DNA of 64,000 bases from Shewanella sp. c952 (GCF_019654975.1 NZ_BPEW01000008.1:1-64000), one strand, 5' to 3'; shown: positions 20,233 to 33,435, counted from the stretch's first letter. A program made the numbers and translations. The notes: generated by a model from the letters alone, not told the origin.

Positions 20233-20325
20233 AGAAGCTCCATTTATTATTATATTATTATTACGGATGACAACACTAGATTGGAAGGCACGCTATAAAT
20301 TATATCGACCAATATCGCAGATAGT

Positions 20326-21150
20326 TTAACTCTTTTTTAACCTATTTTGAGTAATTTTTTGATCTGACTCCGCATGCCACAAAGTTAGGTGCTCTCCCCA
20401 GCAACAGCCAGTGTCCAGAGCCTGCAGTTTAGGTGAACTGACTTTGCCCATTATTGCGGCCCAGTGACCAAATACTAATGTATGAGATGGGCGTAATTTT
20501 GCTTTATGGTCAAACCAAGGTGATAGTTGTTGATTGTTACATTGTTCAATTGGTAGCTTGCAGTCAAAATCTAAACGACCATCTGCATAAATGTATCGCA
20601 TCCGGGTGAGTGCATTTATGGTGTAGATATTTTTATCTAGCTCCGATAGCCCTTCATGCCAACTATCAATTGAGTTGGTGTACATTATTGCGATTAAGCT
20701 CGTTAAATAATCATCTTGTTGCAGTGCTCTGGAAACATTCTCTGCTTGTTCTTTTAGAGTCTGTAGATCCCAGTTTGGAGGGACTCCAGCATGAGTCATA
20801 ATGATGTTTTGTTCAGAATGTTCTTGGTAGAGTGGTTGCAGCCGTAACCAATCAACTAGATTTCCAATCTCCTGAGAGTGTAGGAGTTCATCTAACTGAT
20901 CTTTAGGGTTAGCTCGCTTTAGCTTCCCATGAACAGCAAGTAAGTGCAGGTCATGATTGCCGAGTACTATTTTAGCAGAGCCAGATAATGCTTTAAGGTA
21001 TTGCAGAGTTTGTAAAGAACCTGGACCGCGAGCGACAAGGTCGCCAACTGTCCACAAACAATCGATTGATGGATTAAATGCCACTTTATCGAGAACGAGT
21101 TTTAGCTCCTCAAAACATCCCTGAATATCACCTACAAAGTAATTTGCCAT
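20326..21150 (-). CDS. apaH: Diadenosine tetraphosphatase (symmetrical)
   Basis: A 274-residue metallophosphatase that splits Ap4A into two ADP, and removes Np4 caps from RNA. Metal-site motifs GDIQGCFEE, GDLVARGPGS and GNHDLHLLAVHG appear in order within the first 90 residues. It is the last gene of the minus-strand lptD-surA-pdxA-rsmA-apaG-apaH run, 15 bases after apaG. Confidence 0.95.
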   Translation of the reverse strand: MANYFVGDIQGCFEELKLVLDKVAFNPSIDCLWTVGDLVARGPGSLQTLQYLKALSGSAKIVLGNHDLHLLAVHGKLKRANPKDQLDELLHSQEIGNLVDWLRLQPLYQEHSEQNIIMTHAGVPPNWDLQTLKEQAENVSRALQQDDYLTSLIAIMYTNSIDSWHEGLSELDKNIYTINALTRMRYIYADGRLDFDCKLPIEQCNNQQLSPWFDHKAKLRPSHTLVFGHWAAIMGKVSSPKLQALDTGCCWGEHLTLWHAESDQKITQNRLKKS

Positions 21151-21165
21151 GTAACGGTATAACCT

Positions 21166-21546
21166 TTAATGAAGTAAGCCTGGTATGGCAAGACTAAAAG
21201 CAGAAATGGGGGCTTTAAACTCTTCACCATTTTTCTTGATCATGGTGTAGTTCCCCTCCATAACTCCAAATGGAGTTTCCAAAACAGTTCCACTGGTGTA
21301 CTGGTAGGCGGTATTGGGCTTTATCGTCGGAGTTTCGCCGACAACGCCTGCTCCTTCGACTTCGCTTTTTTGTCCATTTGCATCCGTAATACACCAGTAG
21401 CGACTTTTTAAGGTGACATCTTGATCACCTAGGTTGATTATCGTAATGGTATAGCTGAATAGGTATTTTTCTTCATCAGGTGTTGATTGTGCTTCAATAT
21501 ATTCCGTTTTAACTTCAACTTTAATGGGGGTTAAGCGTTGGTTCAT
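21166..21546 (-). CDS. apaG: ApaG protein
   Basis: A 126-residue single-domain protein of immunoglobulin-like fold (motif RYWCITDANG, then GVVGETPTIKP). Family length and position between rsmA and apaH are as in E. coli. The biochemical role remains uncertain. Confidence 0.94.
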   Translation of the reverse strand: MNQRLTPIKVEVKTEYIEAQSTPDEEKYLFSYTITIINLGDQDVTLKSRYWCITDANGQKSEVEGAGVVGETPTIKPNTAYQYTSGTVLETPFGVMEGNYTMIKKNGEEFKAPISAFSLAIPGLLH

Positions 21547-21690
21547 CTGTAGCCTCAGTTATCAAAATCAGCAAAAGGTAGCGATATACTAATGGGACTT
21601 TTAACGAATAGATAGCGACGTGGGCGGGGGCAACTTAAAATAAAAGGGCAAATATATGCCCTTTATAAATACTTTAACGGTTAGTACCGT

Positions 21691-22503
21691 TTATGATTTA
21701 GCCTGCTTTTCAATAAACAGATTTGCCATCGCAACGTATTGTTGCACGCTAATCTGTTCCGGTCGCAATGTAGAGTCTATTTCAAGTTGAGCAAACTCTT
21801 CATCAGATAACATATGCTTAAGATTATTTCGCAATGTTTTACGACGCATATTGAACGCTGTAGTCGTTAAATGCCTCAAGACTTCGACATCCTTACACGG
21901 GAAAGGTTTTGTCTTATAAGGAACTAAACGTACAACTGCCGAGTCGACTTTTGGCGGTGGGGTGAAGCACCCTGGTGGTACTTCTAGCACTGGCATGACC
22001 TGACAGTGATACTGCGCCATGACGGTTAAGCGGCCATAGGCTTTTGTTCCTGGGCTAGCCGATAGTCTCAGTACAACCTCTTTTTGCAACATAAAGTGCA
22101 TATTTTCGATGTACTGGGCAAACTCGAAAAGGTGGAACATTAGCGGAGTCGAGATATTGTATGGCAGGTTACCAAATACCTTCATCTGCATATCTTCACG
22201 GACAAGTTGCTTGAAATCAAAATTCAAGGCATCACCCTGATGGATCTCAAGCTTATCCTTTAGCGTTGGATGAGTTTTCAAGCGCTCAACCAAGTCTTTA
22301 TCTAGCTCTACAACGGTTAATTTATCGATGCCGCTAGCAACAGGCTCTGTAAGCGCAGCAAGGCCCGGACCAATCTCAACCATTACGTGCTCGTTGTCTG
22401 GCGATATTGCGCCAACAATGCGATTGATCACATTTTCGTCGGTTAAGAAGTTCTGACCGAAGCGTTTTCTAGCCGTGTGGCCTAAATGTACTTTATTACT
22501 CAT
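21691..22503 (-). CDS. rsmA: 16S rRNA dimethyladenosine transferase
   Basis: A 270-residue SAM-dependent enzyme (KsgA) that dimethylates A1518 and A1519 of 16S r[11 protein letters not shown], the SAM-binding [11 protein letters not shown] and the catalytic GNLPYNIS are present, with the C-terminal [10 protein letters not shown] segment. It starts 14 bases after pdxA. Confidence 0.96.
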   Translation of the reverse strand: MSNKVHLGHTARKRFGQNFLTDENVINRIVGAISPDNEHVMVEIGPGLAALTEPVASGIDKLTVVELDKDLVERLKTHPTLKDKLEIHQGDALNFDFKQLVREDMQMKVFGNLPYNISTPLMFHLFEFAQYIENMHFMLQKEVVLRLSASPGTKAYGRLTVMAQYHCQVMPVLEVPPGCFTPPPKVDSAVVRLVPYKTKPFPCKDVEVLRHLTTTAFNMRRKTLRNNLKHMLSDEEFAQLEIDSTLRPEQISVQQYVAMANLFIEKQAKS

Positions 22504-22517
22504 GGGTTAACTTTTCA

Positions 22518-23501
22518 CTAATTCTTTGCGGCCAAATCAATGGCTCTATTTAATGCACAGACAAAACTACCAATATCAGCGGAGCCAGTGCCTGCAAGCT
22601 CTAGGGCCGTACCGTGGTCGACCGATGTTCTTATGTAGGGTAATCCTAGAGTAATATTGACTGAACTGCCAAAACCTCTAGCTTTTAGTACTGGAAGGCC
22701 TTGATCGTGGTACATAGCAAGTACCACATCTGCATCTTCTAAGTATTTAGGTTGGAACAACGTGTCTGCAGGTAATGGACCGATGATATCCATATCCAGC
22801 GCTCTTAATTCTTCGAGTGCAGGAATGATAGTATCAATCTCTTCTCTGCCTAAATGACCGTCTTCCCCAGCATGTGGATTTAGGCCACAGACATAAATTC
22901 TCGGGTTGGGAATGGCGAATTTTTCAACCAAGTCCTGGTGAAGAATTTTTATTATTTGATGTAAGCGATCGCGAGTAATGGCTTTTGATACATACGCGAG
23001 AGGAATATGTGTTGTCACCAATGCAACCTGTAAGCCAGGGGCTGCTAGCATCATAACCACATCTTGACAGTTTGCCTGATTGGCAAAAAATTCTGTGTGG
23101 CCGCTAAACGGGATCCCCGCTTGGTTGATGATTCCTTTATGCACTGGACCTGTTACCACGGCGTCAAACTCGCCGACCATGTTTTTTTCTCCAGCGAAAC
23201 GCAGGGTATCAACAACATAGTGGCTATTTTGCTCATCAAGCTTGCCACATACCACTTCGCTTTCTAGAGCAAAAGGCACAATAGTAAGCGTACCAGCTTC
23301 TTGTGCTTTAGGAGCTTGGTTCGGTTGGTAAGGGCGCAATTGAATAGCGAGACCGAGTTTCTTAGCTCGAGCTTGTAGCAATTCAGGATCAGCACAAACG
23401 ACTAGCTCAGCAGGCCAAGCCTGCTGAGCTAGTTGAATCACTAAATCTGGTCCTATCCCCGCCGGTTCACCCGGCGTGATAGCGATTCGTTTAGTCGACA
23501 A
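22518..23501 (-). CDS. pdxA: 4-hydroxythreonine-4-phosphate dehydrogenase
   Basis: A 327-residue NAD-dependent enzyme of pyridoxal 5'-phosphate synthesis. Substrate and metal-site segments [31 protein letters not shown] and [11 protein letters not shown] are intact. Only five bases separate it from surA, so the two are surely co-transcribed. Confidence 0.95.
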   Translation of the reverse strand: MSTKRIAITPGEPAGIGPDLVIQLAQQAWPAELVVCADPELLQARAKKLGLAIQLRPYQPNQAPKAQEAGTLTIVPFALESEVVCGKLDEQNSHYVVDTLRFAGEKNMVGEFDAVVTGPVHKGIINQAGIPFSGHTEFFANQANCQDVVMMLAAPGLQVALVTTHIPLAYVSKAITRDRLHQIIKILHQDLVEKFAIPNPRIYVCGLNPHAGEDGHLGREEIDTIIPALEELRALDMDIIGPLPADTLFQPKYLEDADVVLAMYHDQGLPVLKARGFGSSVNITLGLPYIRTSVDHGTALELAGTGSADIGSFVCALNRAIDLAAKN

Positions 23502-23506
23502 TATGG

Positions 23507-24811
23507 TTAACCTCGGTTTGGTTCCGGCTCGAAAATATCAATAAATGCTTCAGCACGCATTTCATCTAACCAGTTCTGTAACTCTTCGTTAAACTTACGG
23601 CGATAGATTAACTGGTGAGCGCGGTTTGTATTAAACTGTTCAGTAGCATCCGTGGTGCGTCTTCCTTCAAGCTGAACAATATGCCAGCCGTGAGTCGAGC
23701 GGAATGGCTCACTGATTTCGCCTTTCTTAAGGGAATTCAATGCTTGTTTAAATGCAGGAACCCAAACATTTGGATCTGCCCAGCCCAATTCACCACCTTT
23801 TACTGCCGAACCTGGATCTTCTGAGTATTGGCGTGCAATGTCTTCGAATTTAGCTTCGCCAGAAAGGATCTGAGCTAAGAATCTATCCATCATGCCTTTC
23901 GCTCGTTCCTCTGACAGGATCGGAGACGGCTTTAGCAGAATATGACGAGATTTAACTTCTTCAATCTCTTGGGTTTGCAAACCTCGAGCATCCATTATTT
24001 TCAGGATATGAAGTCCTGCGCCACTTTTGATGGGGCCAATGACATCATTAACCTTGGCATCATTGACGACTTCGGCAAATAAAGTTGGCATTTCATTGAT
24101 GTTCATGTAATCCCAAATACCACCCTCTAGCGCTTTTGGGCCTGAAGAGGCTGCAATGGCAATACTTCTAAAGTCATCACCATCTTTTAGACGTTTCAGA
24201 ACTGTATCTGCTCTTTTGCTAGAAGCTTCAAGTTGGGCGCTGGTTGCATCACTAGGTACATCAATAAGAATGTGACCTATCTGAAATTCAACGTCTTTTA
24301 GGCCTTGTTCATTAATAAGACTTACTAAGTTGTTAATTTCTTGCGGTGAAACTTGGATACGACGCTGAACTTGAATACGTTGAATCTCGCCAAGCGTCAC
24401 TTCTTCACGGAGCTGCTCTCGGTACTGGGCAAAAGAGGTACCGTCACTTTCGATCTGAGCTCTCATATCCTCAACAGATATTTTTTGCTCTTTAGCGATA
24501 TTCGCAATGGTTTGATCTAATTGCAGATCACCAATATGCAGTCCTATACGGTCGGCCATCTGCATCTGCAGGCGCGTAAGGATCAGGCGTTCAATAACTT
24601 GAGTGCGCAACGCAGTATCTGACGGTAGCTTCTGACCCGCATTAGCAGCGTTTGCTTTAATGGTTTTAACCATGCCTGCAACTTCACTTTCTAAAATGAT
24701 GCCTTCATTTATTTGTACTGTGACTCGGTCTAACGGTTCAACCGCAGCGTGAACAACTTGGCTCATCGCCAATGTTAGTAAAGCAAAAATCAATCTGTTA
24801 CAGCGTTTCAT
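23507..24811 (-). CDS. surA: Periplasmic chaperone / peptidyl-prolyl isomerase SurA
   Basis: A 434-residue protein that escorts outer membrane proteins across the periplasm. A signal peptide (about 1-22) is followed by the SurA N-terminal domain and two parvulin domains (roughly 170-275 and 285-385), then a C-terminal helix. The ATG at 24811 is chosen over a TTG at 24817 because AAGGA lies nine bases before it. Placed next to lptD, one of its clients. Confidence 0.95.
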   Translation of the reverse strand: MKRCNRLIFALLTLAMSQVVHAAVEPLDRVTVQINEGIILESEVAGMVKTIKANAANAGQKLPSDTALRTQVIERLILTRLQMQMADRIGLHIGDLQLDQTIANIAKEQKISVEDMRAQIESDGTSFAQYREQLREEVTLGEIQRIQVQRRIQVSPQEINNLVSLINEQGLKDVEFQIGHILIDVPSDATSAQLEASSKRADTVLKRLKDGDDFRSIAIAASSGPKALEGGIWDYMNINEMPTLFAEVVNDAKVNDVIGPIKSGAGLHILKIMDARGLQTQEIEEVKSRHILLKPSPILSEERAKGMMDRFLAQILSGEAKFEDIARQYSEDPGSAVKGGELGWADPNVWVPAFKQALNSLKKGEISEPFRSTHGWHIVQLEGRRTTDATEQFNTNRAHQLIYRRKFNEELQNWLDEMRAEAFIDIFEPEPNRG

Positions 24812-24936
24812 CCACAAAAATCCTTGGCATTTATGAGTGTCATTTGCGGTATTCGCATACCGTGTTAATGATTCTTTTGTCCTGCTTTGACTGCTTGTCT
24901 TCAGCTAGGTTCAGCATTTTAGCTAATTTTGTTTAT

Positions 24937-27261
24937 CTAATTCTTCAAGTAAAGCGGTTTACGATAGTTAAATAGACCATCGTCAAGCATATCTGAAACC
25001 CCTAAAGGACCCGAACCGCCTAAGCCTTTTATCACGAAGTTTAAGTAAACACCGCTTTCAAATAGCTCTCGAGTATCATTGACTGGGTTGTCTTCGTCAA
25101 CGTAATTAGTCTTAATTCGATAATGATAACTCAAACGTACTGCCCAGCAACATGATTCATATTGAAATCCAGTATAGGTTTCTACGCTGCGGCTCTCATT
25201 GAGGTCATAATACCAGTTTCCAACCAGATATAAGTTGTCGTTAATTGGCCATGCACCTCTAAAGCCGACTTGCTTAATATCGACGGACTCATTGGTGTTG
25301 GTATTGAGTAAGTCGGGCACATAACGATAACTGGCCTGTAATAGCTTATTTTTACCTGGGCGATAATCAACCGTTAATTCACTCTTCTTGTTTTCGCTCT
25401 CTTTGGCGTCATATTGAATCGAGCCGCTTAAGAACCAATCGGCATAGAGTTGGGTGCTGAGCTCTGCGGCTAGTGCGGAGTTCGAGGTGTTCTCCTGAAC
25501 AAATGTGTCGGCACTGCCGTTGACATCATTGATGCCTACACGGCTATCTTCTAAATAAATAATTTGACCTAAGCTGAATTTAAAAATCTCTTTGTTCTGT
25601 TCGTCAAACAGCTTGGTGGTTAAACCTAAGGTAAATTGATTGGCATCAGCAATTCTATCTAAGCCTGAAAAGCGACGTTCGCGAAACAGGCCGTTATAAT
25701 CTTCTTGTAACTGAGCGGTATCGTAAATACCAATATTCGATTGATCTTCATAGCCAACATAAAGGTACTGGAACTGGGGCTCTAAAGTTTGACGATAATT
25801 AGTATTAAAGTAATCAGTAAAGCGTTCGAAATTGATCTGACCATGAATTCGAACTTGCGGTAGCGTACGGTTGACGGTGTCATCAAGTGGCGAGTTTGCC
25901 AAATTTGAGTTGTCGTCTTGCCAATAATTAGTTTGCAGTAGTTTAACTTCACTTGTTAGTGAACCTGCTGGGCCATGAATCGGATATGAAATACTCGGCT
26001 CAATATGCAAACGCGTCGCGGTTGAGTATTCACTGTCTTGATGGGAGAAGTTAGTGACTTCACTCATCAAGTTAACATCAAAACCGCGCCAGTATTCAGG
26101 TGCTCGATAGTTAAAGGTAAACTGTGGCATAACTTGGTAAGGTTTTTCCTCCTCTCCAAGTACTTTAATATCTTGCACGCGGCCGCTTATGTCCCAGTTT
26201 TCTTCAAAATAACTAATTTCACCAATCCGAGTTAACTGGTTATCTGTCGCACGTTGAACATCGGAATTAAGATCGTTGAAGTAGTTATTATCAGAGACAT
26301 CGGTGTAGTTAGCCAATACGCGCCAATTTTTGTCTATGGCTCCGCTATGTTCCCAATGATACAGGTAACGATTCGGACTGTTGGTTAACTTATCGTCGTC
26401 GGGTAAAAATTCGAAGTTCAATTGACCTTGCTGCTTTTCACCAGCCAGATATCTAAACTCTGTTTTGGTATATAAACCACGAGCAGACATATAGTTAGGT
26501 GTAAATGTAAGATCAAACTCAGGTGCAATATTCCAATAATAAGGCACGGCAAATTCTACGCCGTTAGTGGTACTGGTACTAAACGATGGGAATAAAAAAC
26601 CTGATTTTCGTTTATCTGATACTGGAATTGTCATGTAAGGAATATACATAACGGGTACGCCACCAATTTTAAGCTTGGCGTCCCAGATCTCTCCCCACTC
26701 CTCAGTGCTGTCAATTTTTATTTTGTCAGCTTCTAGTAACCAAGATGGCGAATCGGGAGGACAGGTGGTGAAGTTAGTCTTGGAGAGCAGTAAATTGTTA
26801 TCTTTGGTGATCTCCAGTTTATTGGCATCACCATGAATTTGTTGTCCGTGCAGCCAATACTGTGCGCCGAGTAATGTGGCACTATTACTGCGCATCTTAG
26901 CTACTAAAGAATCGGCGGTAACGGTAAACTGCTCATCTTGAAATACCAAGTTACCGTTGGCGGCTAGCTCCTCAGTCTCTTGATCTAAAATAGCCTCATC
27001 CGCAGAGATGTTACGTCCGCCTTGACTAAAACTCACATCACCACTGAATTGGGCTTGTTTGCCCATTTGTGCTTTGGAGCTGTCAGAAATGATAGAGATA
27101 CGTTCAAGATCTGCTGGGCTGTCTAAATCATACAGCGGCACGTACGGTTTTACTGGAGGCTCAATAACACACTGCGAACTTTCAACAGTTGCAGTATTGG
27201 CGTCATTTGCCAAGACTAATTGGGGAAGCAGGCTCAAGGCCAGAAAATAACGGATCTGCAT
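24937..27261 (-). CDS. lptD: LPS assembly outer membrane protein LptD
   Basis: A 774-residue protein with signal peptide, an N-terminal OstA-like beta-jellyroll and a large C-terminal barrel that inserts LPS into the outer leaflet. Four cysteines stand at C31, C167 and C704-C705, matching the E. coli set (31, 173, 724, 725) that forms the two inter-domain disulfides needed for function. It is the first gene of the minus-strand operon and divergent from amgK. Confidence 0.96.
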   Translation of the reverse strand: MQIRYFLALSLLPQLVLANDANTATVESSQCVIEPPVKPYVPLYDLDSPADLERISIISDSSKAQMGKQAQFSGDVSFSQGGRNISADEAILDQETEELAANGNLVFQDEQFTVTADSLVAKMRSNSATLLGAQYWLHGQQIHGDANKLEITKDNNLLLSKTNFTTCPPDSPSWLLEADKIKIDSTEEWGEIWDAKLKIGGVPVMYIPYMTIPVSDKRKSGFLFPSFSTSTTNGVEFAVPYYWNIAPEFDLTFTPNYMSARGLYTKTEFRYLAGEKQQGQLNFEFLPDDDKLTNSPNRYLYHWEHSGAIDKNWRVLANYTDVSDNNYFNDLNSDVQRATDNQLTRIGEISYFEENWDISGRVQDIKVLGEEEKPYQVMPQFTFNYRAPEYWRGFDVNLMSEVTNFSHQDSEYSTATRLHIEPSISYPIHGPAGSLTSEVKLLQTNYWQDDNSNLANSPLDDTVNRTLPQVRIHGQINFERFTDYFNTNYRQTLEPQFQYLYVGYEDQSNIGIYDTAQLQEDYNGLFRERRFSGLDRIADANQFTLGLTTKLFDEQNKEIFKFSLGQIIYLEDSRVGINDVNGSADTFVQENTSNSALAAELSTQLYADWFLSGSIQYDAKESENKKSELTVDYRPGKNKLLQASYRYVPDLLNTNTNESVDIKQVGFRGAWPINDNLYLVGNWYYDLNESRSVETYTGFQYESCCWAVRLSYHYRIKTNYVDEDNPVNDTRELFESGVYLNFVIKGLGGSGPLGVSDMLDDGLFNYRKPLYLKN

Positions 27262-27423
27262 CTTAGGTCAATTAATTATGATTTCTTAGTCTGGACTATT
27301 GAAGAAGAGAAAAGTTGCACCCTTTCTTGGGCAACTCAGCCAAATAATTTGTTTCAATCGCTTAGCTGTTTCCATTTTGTCGTTATAATAAAGCAATTTC
27401 TTCTTAAGAGCCATGAGGTGCCC

Positions 27424-29083
<1,660 letters not shown>

Positions 29084-29084
<1 letters not shown>

Positions 29085-29863
29085 TGCGAATTTGGGGTAA
29101 GGTTTTCGGTTTTATTATTGGCTATATGTTCGGTCGCCTTGGCGGTGCCATTTTTGGCTTGTGGCTTGGGCATATGTATGACCGCCGTCAAAGTGCTAGA
29201 GCAGGTATAGGCAGTAGCAGTAAGCGCCAAGCGCTATTTTTCAATACCACATTTGCTGTCATGGGGCATGTAGCAAAAGCGTCTGGTCAGGTTACAGAAG
29301 TTGATATTCGTATTGCAAATGCGCTGATGGATCAAATGCGTCTTACTGGCGATGCAAGGGCCGATGCGCAGGCTGCGTTTAGAGAAGGTAAAGAGAGTGA
29401 CTTCGATATTCACGCCTGTTTGAAGACGTTTAGATTGATCTCTATGGGTCGTAAAGAGCTACTACAGATGTTCTTAGAGATCCAAATTCAAACGGCGCTA
29501 TCAGACGCGAAGCTGGATCCTAAAGAACATACGATTCTATCGACCATTGCAAAAGAGTTAGGCTTTAGCCAAAAGCAACTCGATGAACTGTTGGCAAGAT
29601 GGCAAGCTGAATTCAATTTCCATCAACAGGGCGGAGCGGGTCATCAGACTTCCGTTGCTGATGCTTATGACGTGTTGGGAATGGAAGAGTCGATGTCAGA
29701 CCAGGATATTAAGCGTGGTTATCGTAAGTTAATGAATGAACATCACCCTGATAAACTGGTGGCCAAAGGTTTGCCACCTGAAATGATGGAGCTGGCAAAA
29801 ACAAAAGCACAGGATATTCAAGCCGCTTATGATAGGGTTAAAAGTGATAGAGGTATGCGTTAA
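29084..29863 (+). CDS. djlA: DnaJ-like membrane co-chaperone DjlA
   Basis: A 259-residue protein with one N-terminal membrane helix rich in glycine (GKVFGFIIGYMFGRLGGAIF), a central TerB-like helical domain and a C-terminal J domain with the HPD triad in NEHHPDKLV. The ATG shares one base with the murU stop. The lptD-djlA neighbourhood is also found in E. coli. Confidence 0.93.
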
Positions 29864-29903
29864 GCCTTGAATTAGTGAAAGTAAAATAATAAAAGGAACT
29901 GTC

Positions 29904-30515
29904 ATGAAAAAGAGTCTAGTACTTGCATTGATCGGATTATGCTCCTTACCCGCTGCTGCTGAAGTCTATGTTGCCCCTTTTGGAGGGTATAGTTTCGGCG
30001 CCAGCAATTTTGATGTCTACAGCACTCAAGGTGAAGATAGTGGCACCGTGAAGCTGTCAGAATCTGAGAACTATGGCGTTATGCTCGGCTTTACCACAAA
30101 AGATCCCGGTAATGTTTATTTACTCTATAGTCACCAATCTACTGATCTGCGCGCAAGTGGCAATTTTAGCCCTAATATCATTTCTAAAATGGATGTCGAC
30201 TATTTTCATGTTGGTGGCAGCCTGTATTTCCCAGTCGAAAATGTAAAACCTTATGTGACTACCAGTCTTGGTTTGACTCAGCTACGCCCCAGTGGTGAAT
30301 ATTCTAATGAAACTCGTTTTTCGGTTGCGTTAGGTGGCGGGGTTGAGTATCAAGCGACTAACGCGCTGTCATTATTTGCCGAAGTAAAAGGCTACGCGAC
30401 TTTTATTAGCGCAGACAATCAACTCTTTTGCAGTGGCCAAGGTTGTATCTGGAATATTCAATCTGACATTATGTGGCAAGGCCAAGCTAATATCGGTGCA
30501 AGTTTGAAATTTTAA
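29904..30515 (+). CDS. Small outer membrane beta-barrel protein
   Basis: A 203-residue protein with a signal peptide (about 1-19, ending PAAA) and alternating hydrophobic strands, ending in ASLKF; a terminal phenylalanine is the usual barrel-assembly signal. The size suits an eight-stranded barrel of the OmpA/OmpW/PagP size class. No precise family is assigned. AAGGA precedes the ATG. The next gene begins 17 bases after the stop. Confidence 0.7.
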   Translation: MKKSLVLALIGLCSLPAAAEVYVAPFGGYSFGASNFDVYSTQGEDSGTVKLSESENYGVMLGFTTKDPGNVYLLYSHQSTDLRASGNFSPNIISKMDVDYFHVGGSLYFPVENVKPYVTTSLGLTQLRPSGEYSNETRFSVALGGGVEYQATNALSLFAEVKGYATFISADNQLFCSGQGCIWNIQSDIMWQGQANIGASLKF

Positions 30516-30532
30516 AAATGTGAGAGTGATAA

Positions 30533-31489
30533 ATGCGAATAGTGGTATTAGATGGATATGCATTGAATCCTGGCGATCTAAGTTGGCAGCCTCTTGAAGA
30601 CATTGGAGAGTTGGATTGTTTTGAGCGTACACCAGCACAAGATGTGTTGGCGCGCAGCAAAGAAGCCGAGGTATTGTTCACTAACAAAACGGTGCTTGAT
30701 GCCGCTACCTTAAAGCAGCTTCCGAAACTTAGATATGTCGGGGTGCTTGCCACTGGCACAAATGTGGTTGATATCGATGCTGCTAAAGCACTTGATATCG
30801 TGGTCACCAATGTTCCAGGTTACGGCCCTGACGCTGTAGCACAAATGGTATTTGCGCATATCTTACACGCCACACAGCAAGTTGCTCGTCACTCTGATGC
30901 TGTTATGCAGGGGAGATGGTCATCAAGTGCTGATTTTTGTTTTACCCTGTCGCCGCTGCAATCACTTAAAGGTAAAACCTTAGGCTTAATCGGCTTTGGT
31001 GATATTGGCCGCACAGTCGCCCAAATCGCGCTAGCGTTTGGTATGAAGGTGATGGTTAATACTCGACATTCCAGTCTTAAACTACCCATGGGATGCACTT
31101 GGGTAACGCAAGATGAGTTATTCCTCAGCGCAGATATCGTATCACTGCATTGCCCATTAACAGCTGCTACTGACAAGTTCATTAATCAAGACGTACTCAG
31201 GAAAATGAAACGTAGCGCTATGCTGATAAACACTGCTCGTGGCGGCTTAGTTGATGAAGTGGCTTTGGCTGATGCTTTGGTAAAAGGGGAGATAGCTTTT
31301 TGTGGTGTCGATGTTTTATCGACAGAGCCACCTGAAGCAGACAATCCACTGCTATCAGCGCCAAATATTACTATTTCACCGCATAATGCTTGGGCAACCA
31401 TTGAAGCAAGACAAAACTTGTTAAATATTGCTGTAAATAACCTGATTGCTTTTTTAGCAGGAAAGACAATTAATAGAGTTAACGAGTAG
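30533..31489 (+). CDS. D-2-hydroxyacid dehydrogenase (NAD-dependent)
   Basis: A 318-residue enzyme with the NAD-binding GLIGFGDIGRTVAQIA and the catalytic set Arg in NTARGGLVDE, Glu in STEPPEADNP and His in SPHNAW. It resembles glycerate or hydroxypyruvate reductases; the exact substrate is not certain. It follows the barrel gene closely but the two are not obviously related in function. Confidence 0.85.
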   Translation: MRIVVLDGYALNPGDLSWQPLEDIGELDCFERTPAQDVLARSKEAEVLFTNKTVLDAATLKQLPKLRYVGVLATGTNVVDIDAAKALDIVVTNVPGYGPDAVAQMVFAHILHATQQVARHSDAVMQGRWSSSADFCFTLSPLQSLKGKTLGLIGFGDIGRTVAQIALAFGMKVMVNTRHSSLKLPMGCTWVTQDELFLSADIVSLHCPLTAATDKFINQDVLRKMKRSAMLINTARGGLVDEVALADALVKGEIAFCGVDVLSTEPPEADNPLLSAPNITISPHNAWATIEARQNLLNIAVNNLIAFLAGKTINRVNE

Positions 31490-31505
31490 CATGATTGGTT
31501 GAAAA

Positions 31506-31545
31506 AAGGCTCTGTATCTCAGCAGAAATATAGAGCCTTGTTAGT
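31506..31545. terminator. Hairpin between hydroxyacid dehydrogenase and purT
   Basis: AAGGCTCTGTAT (31506-31517) pairs with ATATAGAGCCTT (31528-31539), one wobble, with an A-run before and a short T-rich tail after; a weak bidirectional terminator. Confidence 0.5.
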
Positions 31546-31576
31546 CAGTTTTAATCAACTACCTTTAGCAAAGCTG

Positions 31577-32752
31577 TTAAAGAACGACGTTAACTTTACT
31601 GGCAGAGGTCAGTGCTTTGTCGACTGCTTTTTCAATGCTGCTATCTCTGGCTAGTGCAACACCGAGTCGTCTGCTGCCATCAATCTGTGGTTTACCAAAT
31701 AGTCTAATTTGAGTATTGGGCGCTACTAGCGCTTCAGCAACTCCAGAAAATTGAATATTAGTCGATTGGCCATTGGCTAAGATCACCGCTGATGCACTGG
31801 GACCATGTTGTACAATATTACTGATAGGCAAGCCTAAAATTGCCCGCACATGCAGTGCAAACTCAGATAAGTCTTGGCTGATCATAGTCACCATACCGGT
31901 GTCATGGGGGCGAGGTGATACTTCTGAAAAGTAAACATCATCACCTTTGATAAATAGTTCAACACCAAACAAGCCATAGCCGCCAAGTGCCTTTACCACT
32001 TTTTCACCGATATCTTGTGCTTTAGCTCTAACAACATCTGACATAATTTGTGGCTGCCATGATTCTCTATAATCACCATCCTCTTGACGGTGGCCAATAG
32101 CGTCGCAAAAATGAATGCCGTTTATGGCGTTAATTGTTAGTAGAGTAATTTCGTAATCAAACGCGATAAAGCCCTCAACAATAACGCGTCCACCGCCAGC
32201 CCTGCCGCCTTCTTGGGCATACTGCCAAGCCGAGTCTATTTGAGCTTCATCTCGAACCACGCTTTGGCCTTTGCCTGATGAACTCATTACCGGTTTTACC
32301 ACACAAGGTAAACCAATCTGGCTAATGGCCTTTCTAAATTCGTTTTCGGTATCGCAAAAGAAATAAGGTGAAGTTGGAATTGATAATGTTTCAGCAGCTA
32401 AACAGCGTATGCCTTCTCTATCCATGGTCAACTGTGTTGCTTTGGCTGTTGGGATTATATTTACCCCTTTGGCTTCTAGTTCAACCAATGCTTGGGTGGC
32501 GATAGCTTCAAGTTCAGGGATCACCAGATCAGGTTTTTCTAAGTTGATGACCTGCTCCAATGCCTCGGGATCTAGCATGTTTATCACATGGCTGCGATGC
32601 GCAATCTGCATTGCCGGCGCATTTGGATAACGATCAACGGCGATAACTTCAATACCAAAGCGTTGCAGTTCAATGGCTACTTCTTTACCCAACTCTCCAC
32701 AACCAAGCAGCATAGCGCGCTTAGCGTTTTGACTTAATGCAGTACCTATCAT
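31577..32752 (-). CDS. purT: Formate-dependent GAR transformylase
   Basis: A 391-residue ATP-grasp enzyme that makes formyl-GAR from formate and ATP, an alternative to PurN in purine synthesis. The N-terminal dinucleotide-like domain ([17 protein letters not shown]), the ATP-grasp core ([16 protein letters not shown]) and the metal site ([13 protein letters not shown]) are all visible. It stands alone and no PurR box was recognised upstream. Confidence 0.95.
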   Translation of the reverse strand: MIGTALSQNAKRAMLLGCGELGKEVAIELQRFGIEVIAVDRYPNAPAMQIAHRSHVINMLDPEALEQVINLEKPDLVIPELEAIATQALVELEAKGVNIIPTAKATQLTMDREGIRCLAAETLSIPTSPYFFCDTENEFRKAISQIGLPCVVKPVMSSSGKGQSVVRDEAQIDSAWQYAQEGGRAGGGRVIVEGFIAFDYEITLLTINAINGIHFCDAIGHRQEDGDYRESWQPQIMSDVVRAKAQDIGEKVVKALGGYGLFGVELFIKGDDVYFSEVSPRPHDTGMVTMISQDLSEFALHVRAILGLPISNIVQHGPSASAVILANGQSTNIQFSGVAEALVAPNTQIRLFGKPQIDGSRRLGVALARDSSIEKAVDKALTSASKVNVVL

Positions 32753-33032
32753 CTTTTTTACCTTTGTTTAAATTGTAGGGATGCTCTCCTTGCTGCAATG
32801 TAAACAACATAGGGGCATTATTTATTATTGTTTTTAGTCTACCTTGCCAATTGAGCTCGCAATGTAGCATTGACGATAAACGTGCGGCAGATCACGCTGA
32901 TTTAGAAAAACACTCTATGCTTATATAATGTTTTAATTCAAAAAAACATAGCTTTGTAAGTAGTTTGTTGCCAAGATGTTTGTATAGAATTGACAGTTAT
33001 AGATGTAATCAAAACAATAAAAGGAGAGCGCT

Positions 33033-33434
33033 GTGTTTTTAGATTACTTTGCGTTAGGCATCATATTTTTTGTCGCCATTTTTATTTTTTACGGCGTAAT
33101 AGCAATACACGATATTCCTTATGAAATCGCTAAAAAGCGAAATCATCCGCAGCAAGATGCTCTGCATGTTGCGGGCTGGGTGAGCTTATTCACACTACAT
33201 GCTATATGGCCATTTTTGTGGATTTGGGCGACACTTTATCGCGAAGACCGAGGTTGGGGTTTCAGCCAAGTAGTTGAGAAAGAACAGATATTAGAGAGTG
33301 AGGTTAAAGGCCTGACTGAAACGGTTAGAAAACTGGAGCAAAGATTAGCTGCAGTTGAAGGTATCAATGCTACCGCTGAGTTGAGCAAATCTGTCGTGGA
33401 TACGACTAATATCACGCCAGAGGAGAAAGTGTAA
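33033..33434 (+). CDS. DUF3302 inner membrane protein (YiaW/YibI-like)
   Basis: A 133-residue protein with two membrane helices (about 5-27 and 48-67) and a C-terminal coiled coil (VEKEQILESEVKGL). The DUF3302 family pairs with HlyD-like proteins, as in E. coli YiaW-YiaV and YibI-YibH. The GTG start at 33033 is set by AAGGAGAG. The partner gene starts two bases after the stop. Function is unknown. Confidence 0.8.
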   Translation: MFLDYFALGIIFFVAIFIFYGVIAIHDIPYEIAKKRNHPQQDALHVAGWVSLFTLHAIWPFLWIWATLYREDRGWGFSQVVEKEQILESEVKGLTETVRKLEQRLAAVEGINATAELSKSVVDTTNITPEEKV

Positions 33435-33435
33435 T

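Noticed and set aside
27220-27423. N-terminal extension of the amgK frame
   Set aside because: It overlaps the start of lptD on the other strand and encodes no kinase-like sequence; the family starts near residue SDPRF.
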